The notes under the pieces are model-generated. The model was given only the letters and a program-made list of their open reading frames with translations. It was not told the DNA's origin and did no database searches. Shown in pieces: positions 24,129 through 32,172 of a DNA stretch of 64,000 bases. A program made the position numbers and the translations under genes. This DNA is from Streptomyces roseoviridis (GTDB taxonomy: Bacteria > Actinomycetota > Actinomycetes > Streptomycetales > Streptomycetaceae). The stretch covers positions 1,240,001-1,304,000 of the forward strand of contig NZ_BAAAWU010000001.1 in the NCBI RefSeq assembly GCF_039535235.1, in the 5' to 3' direction. Position 1 is the stretch's first letter. The number at the start of each line of letters is the position of its first letter.

Positions 24129-26149
24129 TCACCATGGAGCCGCTTCCCGGCATCCGGATCCGCCATCTGCGCCTGGTCGGCATGGATCGGTCTTACGACG
24201 TCGATTTCACCGCCGGCCAGAGGGTACGGAACCTCTCCGTCATCGCCGGGGCGTTCAGCTCCGGCAAGACGGCGGTGCTGGAGTTCATCGCCTACGGGCT
24301 CGGAGCGAAACGGCACCCCCGCCACCAAGAGGTGCTGCGAAGGGTCCGTTCATGCCTCGTGGAGGTCGAGCTCTCCGGCGAGCCGCACGTGATCGAGCGG
24401 TCGGTCGGAGAGCCCTCGAAGGTCGCCTTCGTACGCCGCGGAACGCTCGACAGCAGGACCGCCTCCAGGGCGGAGAGCAGGCCCATCGACCCGCCCGGGG
24501 CACCGGAAAGCCTGTCCTCCCTCCTTCTGAGCCACTGCAAGCTCGAAGGCGTCCAGCTACGCGAAGCGCCTACCAACAGCGAATCCCGCACGGACCCGCT
24601 CAGCTTCCGCGACCTGATGTGGCTCGCCTTCCTGCCCAACGAACGCGTCGCGGACAAGAACTTCCTCTTCGAGAACGACTACATGCGCAAGCACAAACTG
24701 CGGCAGGTCGTCGACGTCGCCTTCGGGGTCCACGACGACCGCGCCGTCGAACTCGGCCAGCGCATCCAGGAACTCGGCGGCCGGCTCAACCGCGCGAAAG
24801 CCGAACTTGCAGCAGCCCGTACCTTCGTCGTGGAGCAGGCTCCCACCGCACTGGACGGTGAACCCACACCTGCCGTCCACGAACAGGAGCTGGCTGACAT
24901 CACAAGCCAGCTCACAGAGTTGGACCGCCGGGCGCGGGCAGGAACGGAATTCGCGGCCCAACTGCGCCACCAGCACAAAAAGGCGGCCCAGACTTCACAA
25001 CGGGCGGCAGCGGTCCTGCGGGACTGCGAAACGCAGATCCAACGCCTAATGCCTCTCCGAGCGCAGTACGCCGACGATCTCCTCAAGCTCGGCATGCTCG
25101 GCGAAGCACAGCAGCTCTTCGATCCCCTGAGCGTCACCACTTGCCCTGCCTGCCTGAACCGGCTGTCGGCTCCCCCCACCGCCGACAACGGACGCTGCAG
25201 CCTCTGTCGCCATGAACTAACGGAAACAGAAGGGACGTTGGCCCTGGGCGCCGCTGACACCGGTAGCCAGGCCGGGGACAACCGGGTGGACGTCGCAGCC
25301 GAGACTCGGTCCACCAAAGCCCGCCTCAAGGAGATCACCACCTACATCGATGAGCTCGGCGCCTCGCTCGCCGCACTCAAACTCCGGGCGGAAGAAGCGG
25401 CCATCCGGGAAGAGGAAGCCGCCGCCGCGCTGGACGCCGCGACATCGCCCTCCGTCTCACCGTTCCTCGCCGCCCGCGACGACCTGCATCGAAGGCGCGA
25501 ACAGGTCCTGCGCCAACTCGAACAGGCCGAGAGCGCAGTCAAGCTCCGCGAAGGACTTGCCAAACGGGCCGACGCCGTGGAACGCCACGAAGCTCAGATT
25601 GCCCGTCTCCGCGAGGAACTCGCACGGCTCGGGGACGCCTCCCACGACCGCGATCGGATCATCGCCAAGATCAGCAGCCGGTACGGCGAGCTCCTGCGGG
25701 CCTGGCGCTACCCCAAAGTCAGTACGCCCTTCATCAAGACCGACCTCACACCCTTCGTGCGCGGTGAGCCGTACCAGGAAGCCTCTTCCGGCGCCCGGAC
25801 CCTGCTGACCCTGGCCTGGCAGCTGGCCGTCTTCGAGATCGCCGTCGAAACAGGGGCCGCACACCCGGGATTCCTCATGATCGACAGCCCTCAGAAAAAC
25901 CTCGGCCACGGCGGCACCCTCGATGCCGTGATCGCGGATGCCGTCGCCATCGACGACTTCTACCACCACCTCTCCCTCTGGCTCGCAGAGCGCGGTAGCC
26001 GAGCACAGCTCATCGTCGCCGACAACAGCCCGCCACCGCTGGTGGAAGGCAGCGTGGTGGTGCGCTACAGCCGCAACGAGGACCGTCCACCGTACGGACT
26101 GATCGAAGACGAAACCAGCGCGGACGACGAGGTGAATGCCGAGGTGTAA
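24125..26149 (+). CDS. SMC/Rad50-like ATPase of the ABC-three-component system
   Basis: A 674-aa protein from ATG 24125. It has an ABC head at the N-terminus with Walker A GAFSSGKTAVLEF (about residue 41), then long coiled coils (about 195-330 and 385-520). A zinc hook joins the coils: CPACLNR (about 340) and CSLCRHEL (about 360). The C-terminal head has a signature-like SSGARTLLTLAWQLAVFE and Walker B with D-loop, FLMIDSPQKNLG (about 582). It matches the DUF3732-type ATPases of ABC-3C systems. It would sense foreign DNA or its ends and license the nuclease effector. Confidence 0.85.
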   Translation: MITMEPLPGIRIRHLRLVGMDRSYDVDFTAGQRVRNLSVIAGAFSSGKTAVLEFIAYGLGAKRHPRHQEVLRRVRSCLVEVELSGEPHVIERSVGEPSKVAFVRRGTLDSRTASRAESRPIDPPGAPESLSSLLLSHCKLEGVQLREAPTNSESRTDPLSFRDLMWLAFLPNERVADKNFLFENDYMRKHKLRQVVDVAFGVHDDRAVELGQRIQELGGRLNRAKAELAAARTFVVEQAPTALDGEPTPAVHEQELADITSQLTELDRRARAGTEFAAQLRHQHKKAAQTSQRAAAVLRDCETQIQRLMPLRAQYADDLLKLGMLGEAQQLFDPLSVTTCPACLNRLSAPPTADNGRCSLCRHELTETEGTLALGAADTGSQAGDNRVDVAAETRSTKARLKEITTYIDELGASLAALKLRAEEAAIREEEAAAALDAATSPSVSPFLAARDDLHRRREQVLRQLEQAESAVKLREGLAKRADAVERHEAQIARLREELARLGDASHDRDRIIAKISSRYGELLRAWRYPKVSTPFIKTDLTPFVRGEPYQEASSGARTLLTLAWQLAVFEIAVETGAAHPGFLMIDSPQKNLGHGGTLDAVIADAVAIDDFYHHLSLWLAERGSRAQLIVADNSPPPLVEGSVVVRYSRNEDRPPYGLIEDETSADDEVNAEV

Positions 26150-26320
26150 AACGCGTTCCCTGCCACGGCGCTCTTCTCCGGTAGCGGGCTGATCCAGTAA
26201 CGGCGGCGTAGCGGATCAGCCAATCAGTAGTCGAGGGCCGGTGCTGCTCTGACTCTGAGCTGGCAGGGGCGTCAGTGGCTGCTGCGGCTCGGACGGGCGA
26301 GGGGACCATGGAGCCGTTCA

Positions 26321-26363
26321 GTGCGAAGCGGGCCCGGTGTTGATGCTGGGGCCCGCTTCGCAC
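26321..26363. terminator. Bidirectional terminator between defence and metal genes
   Basis: GTGCGAAGCGGGCCC (26321-26335) and its perfect 15-bp complement (26349-26363) form a strong hairpin. It sits between the convergent ATPase gene and the CDF pump gene and probably ends both transcripts. Confidence 0.75.
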
Positions 26364-26373
26364 TGGTGAATGG

Positions 26374-27096
26374 TCAGTTGCAGCAGTCGCAGCCGGGGCG
26401 GCAGCCGCACGCGTCTGTCTCGGTGCCGCCGGAGGGGACCGCCGCGGCGGCGGGTGTTGCGCAGCAGCCCTTGCCCTGCCAGGCGTCGCGGCCTTCCTTG
26501 ACCGCGACGGCGGCGATGACAAGGGCGGCGATCGGGTCGGCCCACGACCAGCCGAGGGTGGCATTGAGGACCAGGCCCGCCAGGAGGACGGCGGAGAGGT
26601 ACGTGCACAGCAGGGTCTGCTTGGAGTCGGCGACCGCACTGGCGGAGCCGAGTTCGCGTCCGGCCTTGCGCTGGGCGACGGACAAGAACGGCATCACGGC
26701 CAGGGACAGGGCGGCGATGACGATGCCGGGGATGGAACGTTCGGCCTCGGCGGTGCCGGCCAGCGCGCGGACGGCGTCGACGCTGACGTAGGCGGCAAGC
26801 GCGAAGAACGACACCGCGATGACCCGCAGTGTGCGCTTCTCCCGGGCCTCGCGCACAGCATGGTCGCGTGTGGAGAACTGCCAGGCGACCGCCGCAGCCG
26901 AGGAGACCTCGATGACCGAGTCCAGGCCGAAGCCGATCAGTGCGGTGGAAGAGGCGATCGTCCCAGCGGTGATGGCAACGACCGCCTCGATGACGTTGTA
27001 AGTGATGGTGGCCGCGACCAGCAGCCGTATCCGCTTGGCGAGCGCGTCACGGCGGGTCGGAGCCGGGCCTATGCCGATGGATATCTCGGCGGTCAT
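26374..27096 (-). CDS. Cation diffusion facilitator (divalent metal exporter)
   Basis: A 240-aa protein from ATG 27096, overlapping the repressor stop. About five or six transmembrane helices are visible. The CDF metal-site motifs are FGLDSVIEVSSA (helix 2, with the usual HxxxD-type site read here as G-L-D-S) and SWADPIAALVIA (helix 5, ADP). The C-terminus is short and Cys/His-rich (CCATPAAAA, DACGCRPGCDCCN), suggesting soft-metal (Cd, Pb, Zn) binding in place of the usual cytoplasmic domain. It is co-transcribed with a CmtR-like sensor, so cadmium/lead or zinc efflux is the likely job. Confidence 0.88.
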   Translation of the reverse strand: MTAEISIGIGPAPTRRDALAKRIRLLVAATITYNVIEAVVAITAGTIASSTALIGFGLDSVIEVSSAAAVAWQFSTRDHAVREAREKRTLRVIAVSFFALAAYVSVDAVRALAGTAEAERSIPGIVIAALSLAVMPFLSVAQRKAGRELGSASAVADSKQTLLCTYLSAVLLAGLVLNATLGWSWADPIAALVIAAVAVKEGRDAWQGKGCCATPAAAAVPSGGTETDACGCRPGCDCCN

Positions 27097-27431
27097 CAGC
27101 AGCAGCCCTTCTCGTCCGCGTCCACACAGGCCTTGTCGGCCTCGACCGCCACGACGGCGGTGCGTAGGTCGTCCAGCGCCTGCCCGAGGCGTTCGTCGGC
27201 GAGCTCGTACCGAGTACGGCGGCCCACCGGTACCGCGACGACCAGGCCGCAGTCGCGCAGGCACGCTAGGTGGTTCGACAGCCGCGTGCGCGAAATTTCC
27301 AGGGTGTCGGCGAGGTCGGCAGGGTGGGCCGGGGCCTCGCGCAGGGCGAGGAGTATCCGGCAGCGGATCGGGTCGGCTAGGGCACGGCCGAACCGCGCCA
27401 GCACCTCGACGTCAGCAGCGAGAGTCAGCAC
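27096..27431 (-). CDS. CmtR-like ArsR-family metal sensor
   Basis: A 111-aa protein from GTG 27431; ATG 27455 is an alternative. It has a winged helix with RALADPIRCRILLALREAP, the recognition helix ISRTRLSNHLACLRDCGLVV and a C-terminal EADKACVDADEKGCC. The Cys pair in NHLACLRDC and the Cys after EADKA correspond to Cys57/Cys61 and Cys102, the Cd(II)/Pb(II) ligands of M. tuberculosis CmtR. It is therefore predicted to release DNA on binding Cd or Pb and so induce itself and the pump. Confidence 0.88.
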   Translation of the reverse strand: MLTLAADVEVLARFGRALADPIRCRILLALREAPAHPADLADTLEISRTRLSNHLACLRDCGLVVAVPVGRRTRYELADERLGQALDDLRTAVVAVEADKACVDADEKGCC

Positions 27432-27453
27432 ACTACCGACAGTACACAGATGC

Positions 27454-27463
27454 ATGAATTCAT
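27454..27463 (-). promoter_or_regulatory. Palindrome at the CmtR-like promoter
   Basis: ATGAATTCAT is a perfect 10-bp palindrome 23 bp before GTG 27431, in locally AT-rich DNA. It is a plausible operator for the metal sensor. Confidence 0.4.
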
Positions 27464-27639
27464 AAAACCTTGAATCTGCGGCAATGGTCGCGACCGCGGG
27501 ACCGGGGGTACGGCCCCGGTGCCGAGATCGACCACAGGGCCTGCCTGCCGAAGGTGGTCGAGTAGCGCGCCCGAGTGCGGCTGCCGGTCCACCGCCCTCC
27601 ACACCCCGCCGAGGCTCCCAAACAGCATCAACAGCAACA

Positions 27640-27826
27640 TGGCCAAGTCGGCGAGAGAACCAAGGACGTTGAGGTTGGTGTGACACAGCGGGGAGACACG
27701 GGCGACGCCCTCGTCCAGAGCCGTGCAGCTCGTCGGCCGGCAACCGTCCGCAGCGCTTGACGGGGCGCCCAGGTACCGGCGCCCACAGCGCCACGGCGTT
27801 CACGACCAAGTCGAGCGTGCCGAGCT
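27640..27826 (-). pseudogene. Remnant of a Tn3-family transposase C-terminus
   Basis: On the minus strand one frame reads QLGTLDLVVNAVALW and, after frame changes, another reads VSPLCHTNLNVLG. Both are typical of the last 100 residues of Tn3-family TnpA in Streptomyces (a VVNAVVLWNT-like stretch, then an RLSPL..NLNVLGRYSF-like stretch). The segments are out of frame with each other and no 38-bp terminal repeat was found nearby, so the gene is dead. Confidence 0.6.
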
Positions 27827-27980
27827 GGTCCTACTGCCCTCGTGGCATGAGCAGCCGTGCTGGCACACCGCTGTCTGGCGGTTGGCAGTTGCCAGTTGAC
27901 CATTAATGGGCGACTCCGCCCGGTAGATCCACTTCCGAAGGCGCCCCCTCGGGAAATTTCCGCCATCGCAGCCCTCCGGA

Positions 27981-27997
27981 ATACCCCCCGGGGGTAT
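27981..27997 (+). promoter_or_regulatory. CsoR-type copper operator (perfect)
   Basis: ATACCCCC-C-GGGGGTAT is an 8-bp perfect inverted repeat with a single central base. It lies 65 bp before the His-rich protein gene, placing that gene in the copper regulon with those after 240-254 and 5927-5943. Confidence 0.7.
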
Positions 27998-28061
27998 ATG
28001 GTTACGATCAACGTCCTGAACGGACGACGCCGAAAGGCGCACTTCACACCTGGGAGATGTG

Positions 28062-28952
28062 ATGAGGAATCACTCCGGCCTGGACCAGGCCAACCACGGC
28101 GTCCACGGGGCTCATGGCGGACACAGTGCCCATGGCGCAGCTCTGCCCGGTGGGCTGTCGGTCTCCCAGGACGGGTACACCCTCGAGCTCGACTCGACGA
28201 TCCGCACCGCCGGCGTGCAGCCGGTCGGCTTCCAGGTGGTCGGTCCCGATGGGCGGGCGGTGACCGAGTTCGTCCCGGAACACGAGAAGGAGCTGCACTT
28301 CATCGCCGTCCGGCGTGACACGTCCGGCTTCCAGCACGTGCACCCGGTGCGGGACGAGAAGGGCACCTGGAGCACCGAACTGGCCCTGGAGCCGGGAGAC
28401 TGGAAGTTCTTCACCGACATCCACCCGGCGGGCCACGACGGGACCCTGACGCTGGGGATCGACGTCGCGGTCGCCGGACCGTACGAGCCGCGGCCGCTCC
28501 CGGAAGCCACCGGAATCGCACGGATCGGCGCGTACACCGTCGCGCTCGACGGCACGCTCGTGCCCGGCAGGGCGAGCGAGCTGACCCTCACCGTCAGCCG
28601 GGACGGCCGCCCCGTCACCGACCTGGAGCCCTACCTGGCCGCATACGGGCACCTCGTGGCGCTGCGGGTCGGTGACCTTGGCTACCTCCACGTCCACCCG
28701 GAGGGCCACCCCGGCGACGGCATCACCGCGCCCGGCCCCGACATCGCCTTCGTGGCGGTCGCGCCGTCGGCCGGCACGTACCGCCTGTACCTGGACTTCC
28801 AGCACGACGGCGTCGTCCGGACGGCCGACTTCACCGTGCGGACCGCCTCGGCGGCTGCCGCGCCCGCGCACGAGGGCCACCACGACGGTCACCAGGCACA
28901 CCACGGCCACCACGGCCACCACGCACACCACGCACACCACGCACACCACTGA
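28062..28952 (+). CDS. His-rich metal-binding protein, copper-regulated
   Basis: A 296-aa protein from ATG 28062, with GGGAG five bases upstream. It has a His-rich head (NHGVHGAHGGHSAHG), two beta-sandwich domains each with a His-pair strand (SGFQHVHPV near residue 92 and LGYLHVHPEGHPG near 207), and a tail of 24 His in 45 residues (HHGHHGHHAHHAHHAHH). No signal peptide is seen, although the layout resembles secreted copper-binding proteins of actinobacterial metal islands. The operator at 27981-27997 supports copper induction. It probably binds copper or nickel; the tandem His tail is of unusual purity. Confidence 0.75.
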   Translation: MRNHSGLDQANHGVHGAHGGHSAHGAALPGGLSVSQDGYTLELDSTIRTAGVQPVGFQVVGPDGRAVTEFVPEHEKELHFIAVRRDTSGFQHVHPVRDEKGTWSTELALEPGDWKFFTDIHPAGHDGTLTLGIDVAVAGPYEPRPLPEATGIARIGAYTVALDGTLVPGRASELTLTVSRDGRPVTDLEPYLAAYGHLVALRVGDLGYLHVHPEGHPGDGITAPGPDIAFVAVAPSAGTYRLYLDFQHDGVVRTADFTVRTASAAAAPAHEGHHDGHQAHHGHHGHHAHHAHHAHH

Positions 28953-28995
28953 CCGGCATGAACGGAACGTACAGCCCCGCACCGGAAGGAACGTC

Positions 28996-29526
28996 ATGCC
29001 CCGCCTGACCCGACTCACGCCCGACACGGCGGTCGGCGCCTCGCGCGACCTGCTCGCCGACCTGGCCTCCCGCCACGGTCAGATCGGCGACATGGTCTCC
29101 ACGATGGCGCACTCACCGGCCGTACTGGGCGGATACCTCCAGCTCAGCAGGGCCATGGGACGAGCCAAACTCGACCGCAGAATCAGCGAACGGATCTCGA
29201 TCGCCGTCCAGGCACTCCAGGGCTGCGGGCTCTGCCTCGACGCGCACGTCGGTGCCGCCCGCGCCCTGGGCGTGGACGAGGAAGAGATCGAGCGCGCCCA
29301 CGCGGGCACCTCGGCCGATCCCGCGATCGCGGCGATCATCGGCCTCGCCCTCCAGGTCTACCGCGAGCCGACGTCGATCACCGACGAACAGCTCGGCGCG
29401 CTCCGTGAGCACGGCTACAGCGACCGCGCGATAGCCGACGTCGTCGGCGTCGTCGCGCTCAACATCCTCACCGGCGCCTTCAACCTGCTCGCCGGCCTGA
29501 CACCGGGGAGCGACACCGGTGCCTAG
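28996..29526 (+). CDS. AhpD-like carboxymuconolactone decarboxylase family protein
   Basis: A 176-aa protein from ATG 28996 (GGAAGGAA upstream). It is an all-helical CMD/AhpD fold with the redox centre ISIAVQALQGCGLCLDAHVG around residues 63-82: Cys-Gly-Leu-Cys with His four residues later and a preceding Glu, the thiol peroxidase motif of AhpD. It is expected to act as a thiol-dependent peroxidase or reductase. Its place after the copper-regulated His-rich gene suggests protection against copper-generated peroxides. Confidence 0.88.
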   Translation: MPRLTRLTPDTAVGASRDLLADLASRHGQIGDMVSTMAHSPAVLGGYLQLSRAMGRAKLDRRISERISIAVQALQGCGLCLDAHVGAARALGVDEEEIERAHAGTSADPAIAAIIGLALQVYREPTSITDEQLGALREHGYSDRAIADVVGVVALNILTGAFNLLAGLTPGSDTGA

Positions 29527-29607
29527 AGACACCCCCGCCTGTACTCGCGGGGCACGGCCGCCACCCCGGGGCCGTGCCCCGCCGCATGGACACGGAAGGA
29601 ACCCGCC

Positions 29608-30882
29608 ATGCGTCTGTTCGCCATCCGCGACTACCGCCGCCTCTTCAGCGCCCAGGTCATCGCCCTGTTCGGGACCGGACTGACCACCGTGGCCCTCGGA
29701 CTGCTCGCCTACGACCTCGCCGGCCCGCGCGCCGGGACGGTCCTCGGCACCGCCCTGACCATCAAGATGGTCATGTACGTGCTCATAGCCCCGCTGGCCG
29801 CCGCGTACGTCGACCGGCTCCCCCGCAGGACCTTCCTGTTCGGCCTCGACGCGATCCGCGGCGTCGTGGTCCTCGCGCTGCCGCTGGTCACCGAGGTCTG
29901 GCACATCTACGTCCTGATCGGCCTGCTCCAGGCCGCCTCCGCGGCGTTCACCCCGACCTTCCAGGCCGTCATCCCCGACATCGTCACCGACGAGACCGAC
30001 TACACGCGGGCCCTCTCCGCGTCCCAGGTCGCCTCCACCATGGAGAGCCTGCTCAGCCCCGTCCTCGCAGCCGTCGCCCTGACGTTCCTGAGCTTCGACC
30101 GGCTGTTCCTGGGCACGTCCGCCGGATTCCTCCTCTCCGCCCTGCTCGTCCTGTCGGCACGCGTCCCCGACGCCCGCCCCAGCACCCACACCAAGGCATG
30201 GGACAAGGCAGCAGCGGGGATCCGGACCTTCCTCAGGACGCCGCGGCTGCGCGGCATCATGGCGCTCAACCTCGTGGTCGCGGCGGCAGGGTCGATCGTC
30301 GTCGTCAACACCGTCAACCACGTCCGAGACGAGCTCGGCGGCTCGCAGTCGGACGTCGCCTGGATGCTCGCCGCCTCGGGCACCGGAACCCTCCTGGCCG
30401 CCCTCGTACTGCCCCGCGTCCTCGACCGCATCGCCGCCCGCACCGTCATGACGACCGGCGCCGGAGTCCTCGTCGCCGCCACGACCGCCGCGGTGACGCT
30501 CACCGCGGCCGGCCTCGCCACATGGACCGGTACGGCGATCATCTGGACCGCGATCGGCGTCGGCATGGCGCTGATCATCACACCGACCGGCAAGGTCCTG
30601 CGCGCCTCCGTCGGACGGAACGCGATCCCCGAGGCGTTCGCGGCCCAGTTCTCCCTGTCGCACCTGGCCTGGCTGATCACCTACCCCGTCGCGGGATGGC
30701 TCGGCACGAACGGCGGCTTCACTCTCGCCTGGACCGTCCTCGCGGCCCTTGCCGTGGCGGGAGCGATCGGCGCCCTCCTCCTGTGGCCGCGCCACGAGCG
30801 ACGACCAGCGACGACCGCACTCGCGACACCCGCCCGGCACGCCCCCAGCACCGACCGGTCCACCCTCACCAAGGCCGCGTGA
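29608..30882 (+). CDS. MFS transporter, heavy-metal-efflux type
   Basis: A 424-aa protein from ATG 29608 with 12 predicted helices. It shows the short N-terminus FAIRDYRRLFSAQVIALFGT, the loop motif AAYVDRLPRRTFL between helices 2 and 3, and TPTFQAVIPDIV in helix 4. It belongs to the MFS_3/enterobactin-exporter-like group, which includes nickel/cobalt exporters such as NrsD. Following the His-rich and AhpD genes, it is probably the exporter of this cassette. The substrate cannot be fixed from sequence. Confidence 0.85.
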   Translation: MRLFAIRDYRRLFSAQVIALFGTGLTTVALGLLAYDLAGPRAGTVLGTALTIKMVMYVLIAPLAAAYVDRLPRRTFLFGLDAIRGVVVLALPLVTEVWHIYVLIGLLQAASAAFTPTFQAVIPDIVTDETDYTRALSASQVASTMESLLSPVLAAVALTFLSFDRLFLGTSAGFLLSALLVLSARVPDARPSTHTKAWDKAAAGIRTFLRTPRLRGIMALNLVVAAAGSIVVVNTVNHVRDELGGSQSDVAWMLAASGTGTLLAALVLPRVLDRIAARTVMTTGAGVLVAATTAAVTLTAAGLATWTGTAIIWTAIGVGMALIITPTGKVLRASVGRNAIPEAFAAQFSLSHLAWLITYPVAGWLGTNGGFTLAWTVLAALAVAGAIGALLLWPRHERRPATTALATPARHAPSTDRSTLTKAA

Positions 30883-30960
30883 AGCGCCACGAACCTCGCT
30901 CAGACTGTCTCCGTCATACAGAACCCGCGCTGTTGGCCGCACACCGAGAAAGCCGTAGCC

Positions 30961-30987
30961 GCCGTCCCGCTCCACGCGGGCGACGGC
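30961..30987 (+). terminator. Hairpin after the MFS gene
   Basis: GCCGTCCCGC-TCCAC-GCGGGCGACGGC forms a stem with one or two bulges, 78 bp after the stop. Confidence 0.4.
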
Positions 30988-31063
30988 CGCGGCCTTGCTC
31001 GTACGGGAACGAACACGGGAAGGGTCATGACGCGGAGACGAAGCGCCTACAGGAGCAACGCAA

Positions 31064-31101
31064 ACGGTCCCAGGAACCTGACGATGGTTCCTGGGGACCG
31101 T
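31064..31101. terminator. Bidirectional terminator between convergent genes
   Basis: ACGGTCCC-AGGAACC / GGTTCCT-GGGGACCGT forms a 15-bp stem with a 7-nt loop. It lies 30 bp beyond the stop of the minus-strand surface-protein gene. Confidence 0.65.
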
Positions 31102-31130
31102 CTAGAAGGTCTTCGCTGAACTTGGCTCGG

Positions 31131-32114
31131 TCAGCCGGCGGACTGGCCTTCCTCGTCGCTCTTCTTCTGCCGGCGAATGGCGATCAGGGTGGCACCTCCG
31201 GCCGCGATCAGAGCTCCGCCGGACACGAGGATCCAGGTGTTGGAGTCGGCTCCGGTGTGGGCGAGGGAGCCCTCCGGGGTCGGGGGGCTCGGCGCGCTGG
31301 CGGTCGGCACCGTTGCCGGTGTGGTGGTGGCGGAGCTGGACGGCGCGGGGGTGCTCGGCTTGGCCGGAGGCGTCGTCGGAGTGACCGGGGGTGTGGTCGG
31401 CGGGGTGACCGGAGGTGTGGTCGGCGGGGTCGTGGGCGGCTGGGTGGGCTGGGCCTTCTTGGTGTTGGCGAAGGTGGCGGTGGTCTTCTCCGCGGGCTTG
31501 GCGGTGATCTTCACCGGGGTGGTGTCGAGCTGGTAGCCGGTGGGGGCCTTGGTCTCCGTGGCGGTGTAGGCAGTGCCGGTGCGGGAGGAGACGGGGAGCT
31601 TGGTGGTTGCGGTGCCGTCCTTGCCGGTGGTCAGGGTGAGCGCCTTGCCGGTGCCGGTAGCGGAAGTGATGTTGATGACGGCGCCGGCCAGGGGCTTGCC
31701 GGTCTTCTTGTCGATCTTCTTCACCAGCAGTTCGGCGGGCTTGAAGGTGTCGATGACCGTGAGCTTCACGGTGTGCTCGGGGGTGACGATGACATCCTGG
31801 TCGGGGGCCAGTTCGTGGATGGGGCTGCCGGAGTCGGTCTCCTTGAGACGGTACGTGCCAGGGTGGACGTTCTCGAAGCGCAGGATGCCGTTAGTGGCGG
31901 TCTTGCCGGTCAGGGCCTTGGTGCCGTTGAGGGTGTCGAGCAGGGAGAACGCGGCGCCGGCGAGGAGGGTGCCGTCGGGGTCCTTCTTGGTGATCTCGAT
32001 GGCGCCCGGGGGGATGTCGGGGGCTTCGGCGAAGGCGGTCGGGGCCCAGATCAGGGAGCCGGTGGCCAGAGTGGTCGCGGCGATCGTGGCCGCGGTACGG
32101 CGGGAGGCACGCAT
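31131..32114 (-). CDS. LAxTG-anchored surface protein with SpaA/prealbumin-like domains
   Basis: A 327-aa protein from ATG 32114, with AGGAG 11 bases upstream. It has a Sec signal peptide (residues 1-29, cleavage near AFA-EAP) and two prealbumin-like (Cna-B/SpaA) repeats at about 38-120 and 125-210: AIEITKKDPDGTLLAGAAF and ELLVKKIDKKTGKPLAGAVI, ending in YRLKETDS and YTATETKAPTGYQL, which include the Lys/Glu pattern of isopeptide-bonded domains. A Thr/Pro wall-spanning region follows, then the sorting signal LAHTG, a hydrophobic helix and RRQKKS. LAxTG is the class E sortase motif of Streptomyces. No sortase gene is next to it, so a host sortase would attach it. Possibly a donor-recipient adhesin. 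Confidence 0.88.
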   Translation of the reverse strand: MRASRRTAATIAATTLATGSLIWAPTAFAEAPDIPPGAIEITKKDPDGTLLAGAAFSLLDTLNGTKALTGKTATNGILRFENVHPGTYRLKETDSGSPIHELAPDQDVIVTPEHTVKLTVIDTFKPAELLVKKIDKKTGKPLAGAVINITSATGTGKALTLTTGKDGTATTKLPVSSRTGTAYTATETKAPTGYQLDTTPVKITAKPAEKTTATFANTKKAQPTQPPTTPPTTPPVTPPTTPPVTPTTPPAKPSTPAPSSSATTTPATVPTASAPSPPTPEGSLAHTGADSNTWILVSGGALIAAGGATLIAIRRQKKSDEEGQSAG

Positions 32115-32172
32115 GAAGAAGGGGGTCTCCTGATTCTTGGTGTGATGTTGGAGGCCGCCACGGGGGCGGGAG

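Larger units (their letters stand above)
27432..28061. other. Intergenic region: promoters plus transposon debris
   Basis: This 630-bp stretch holds the repressor promoter/operator, the decayed Tn3 transposase end at 27640-27826 and the copper operator at 27981-27997. No intact gene is seen. Confidence 0.5.

Noticed and set aside
31064..31101. GGGGACCG in the terminator at 31095 as a further member of the octamer array
   Set aside because: A single copy within a hairpin stem far from the array; chance occurrence.
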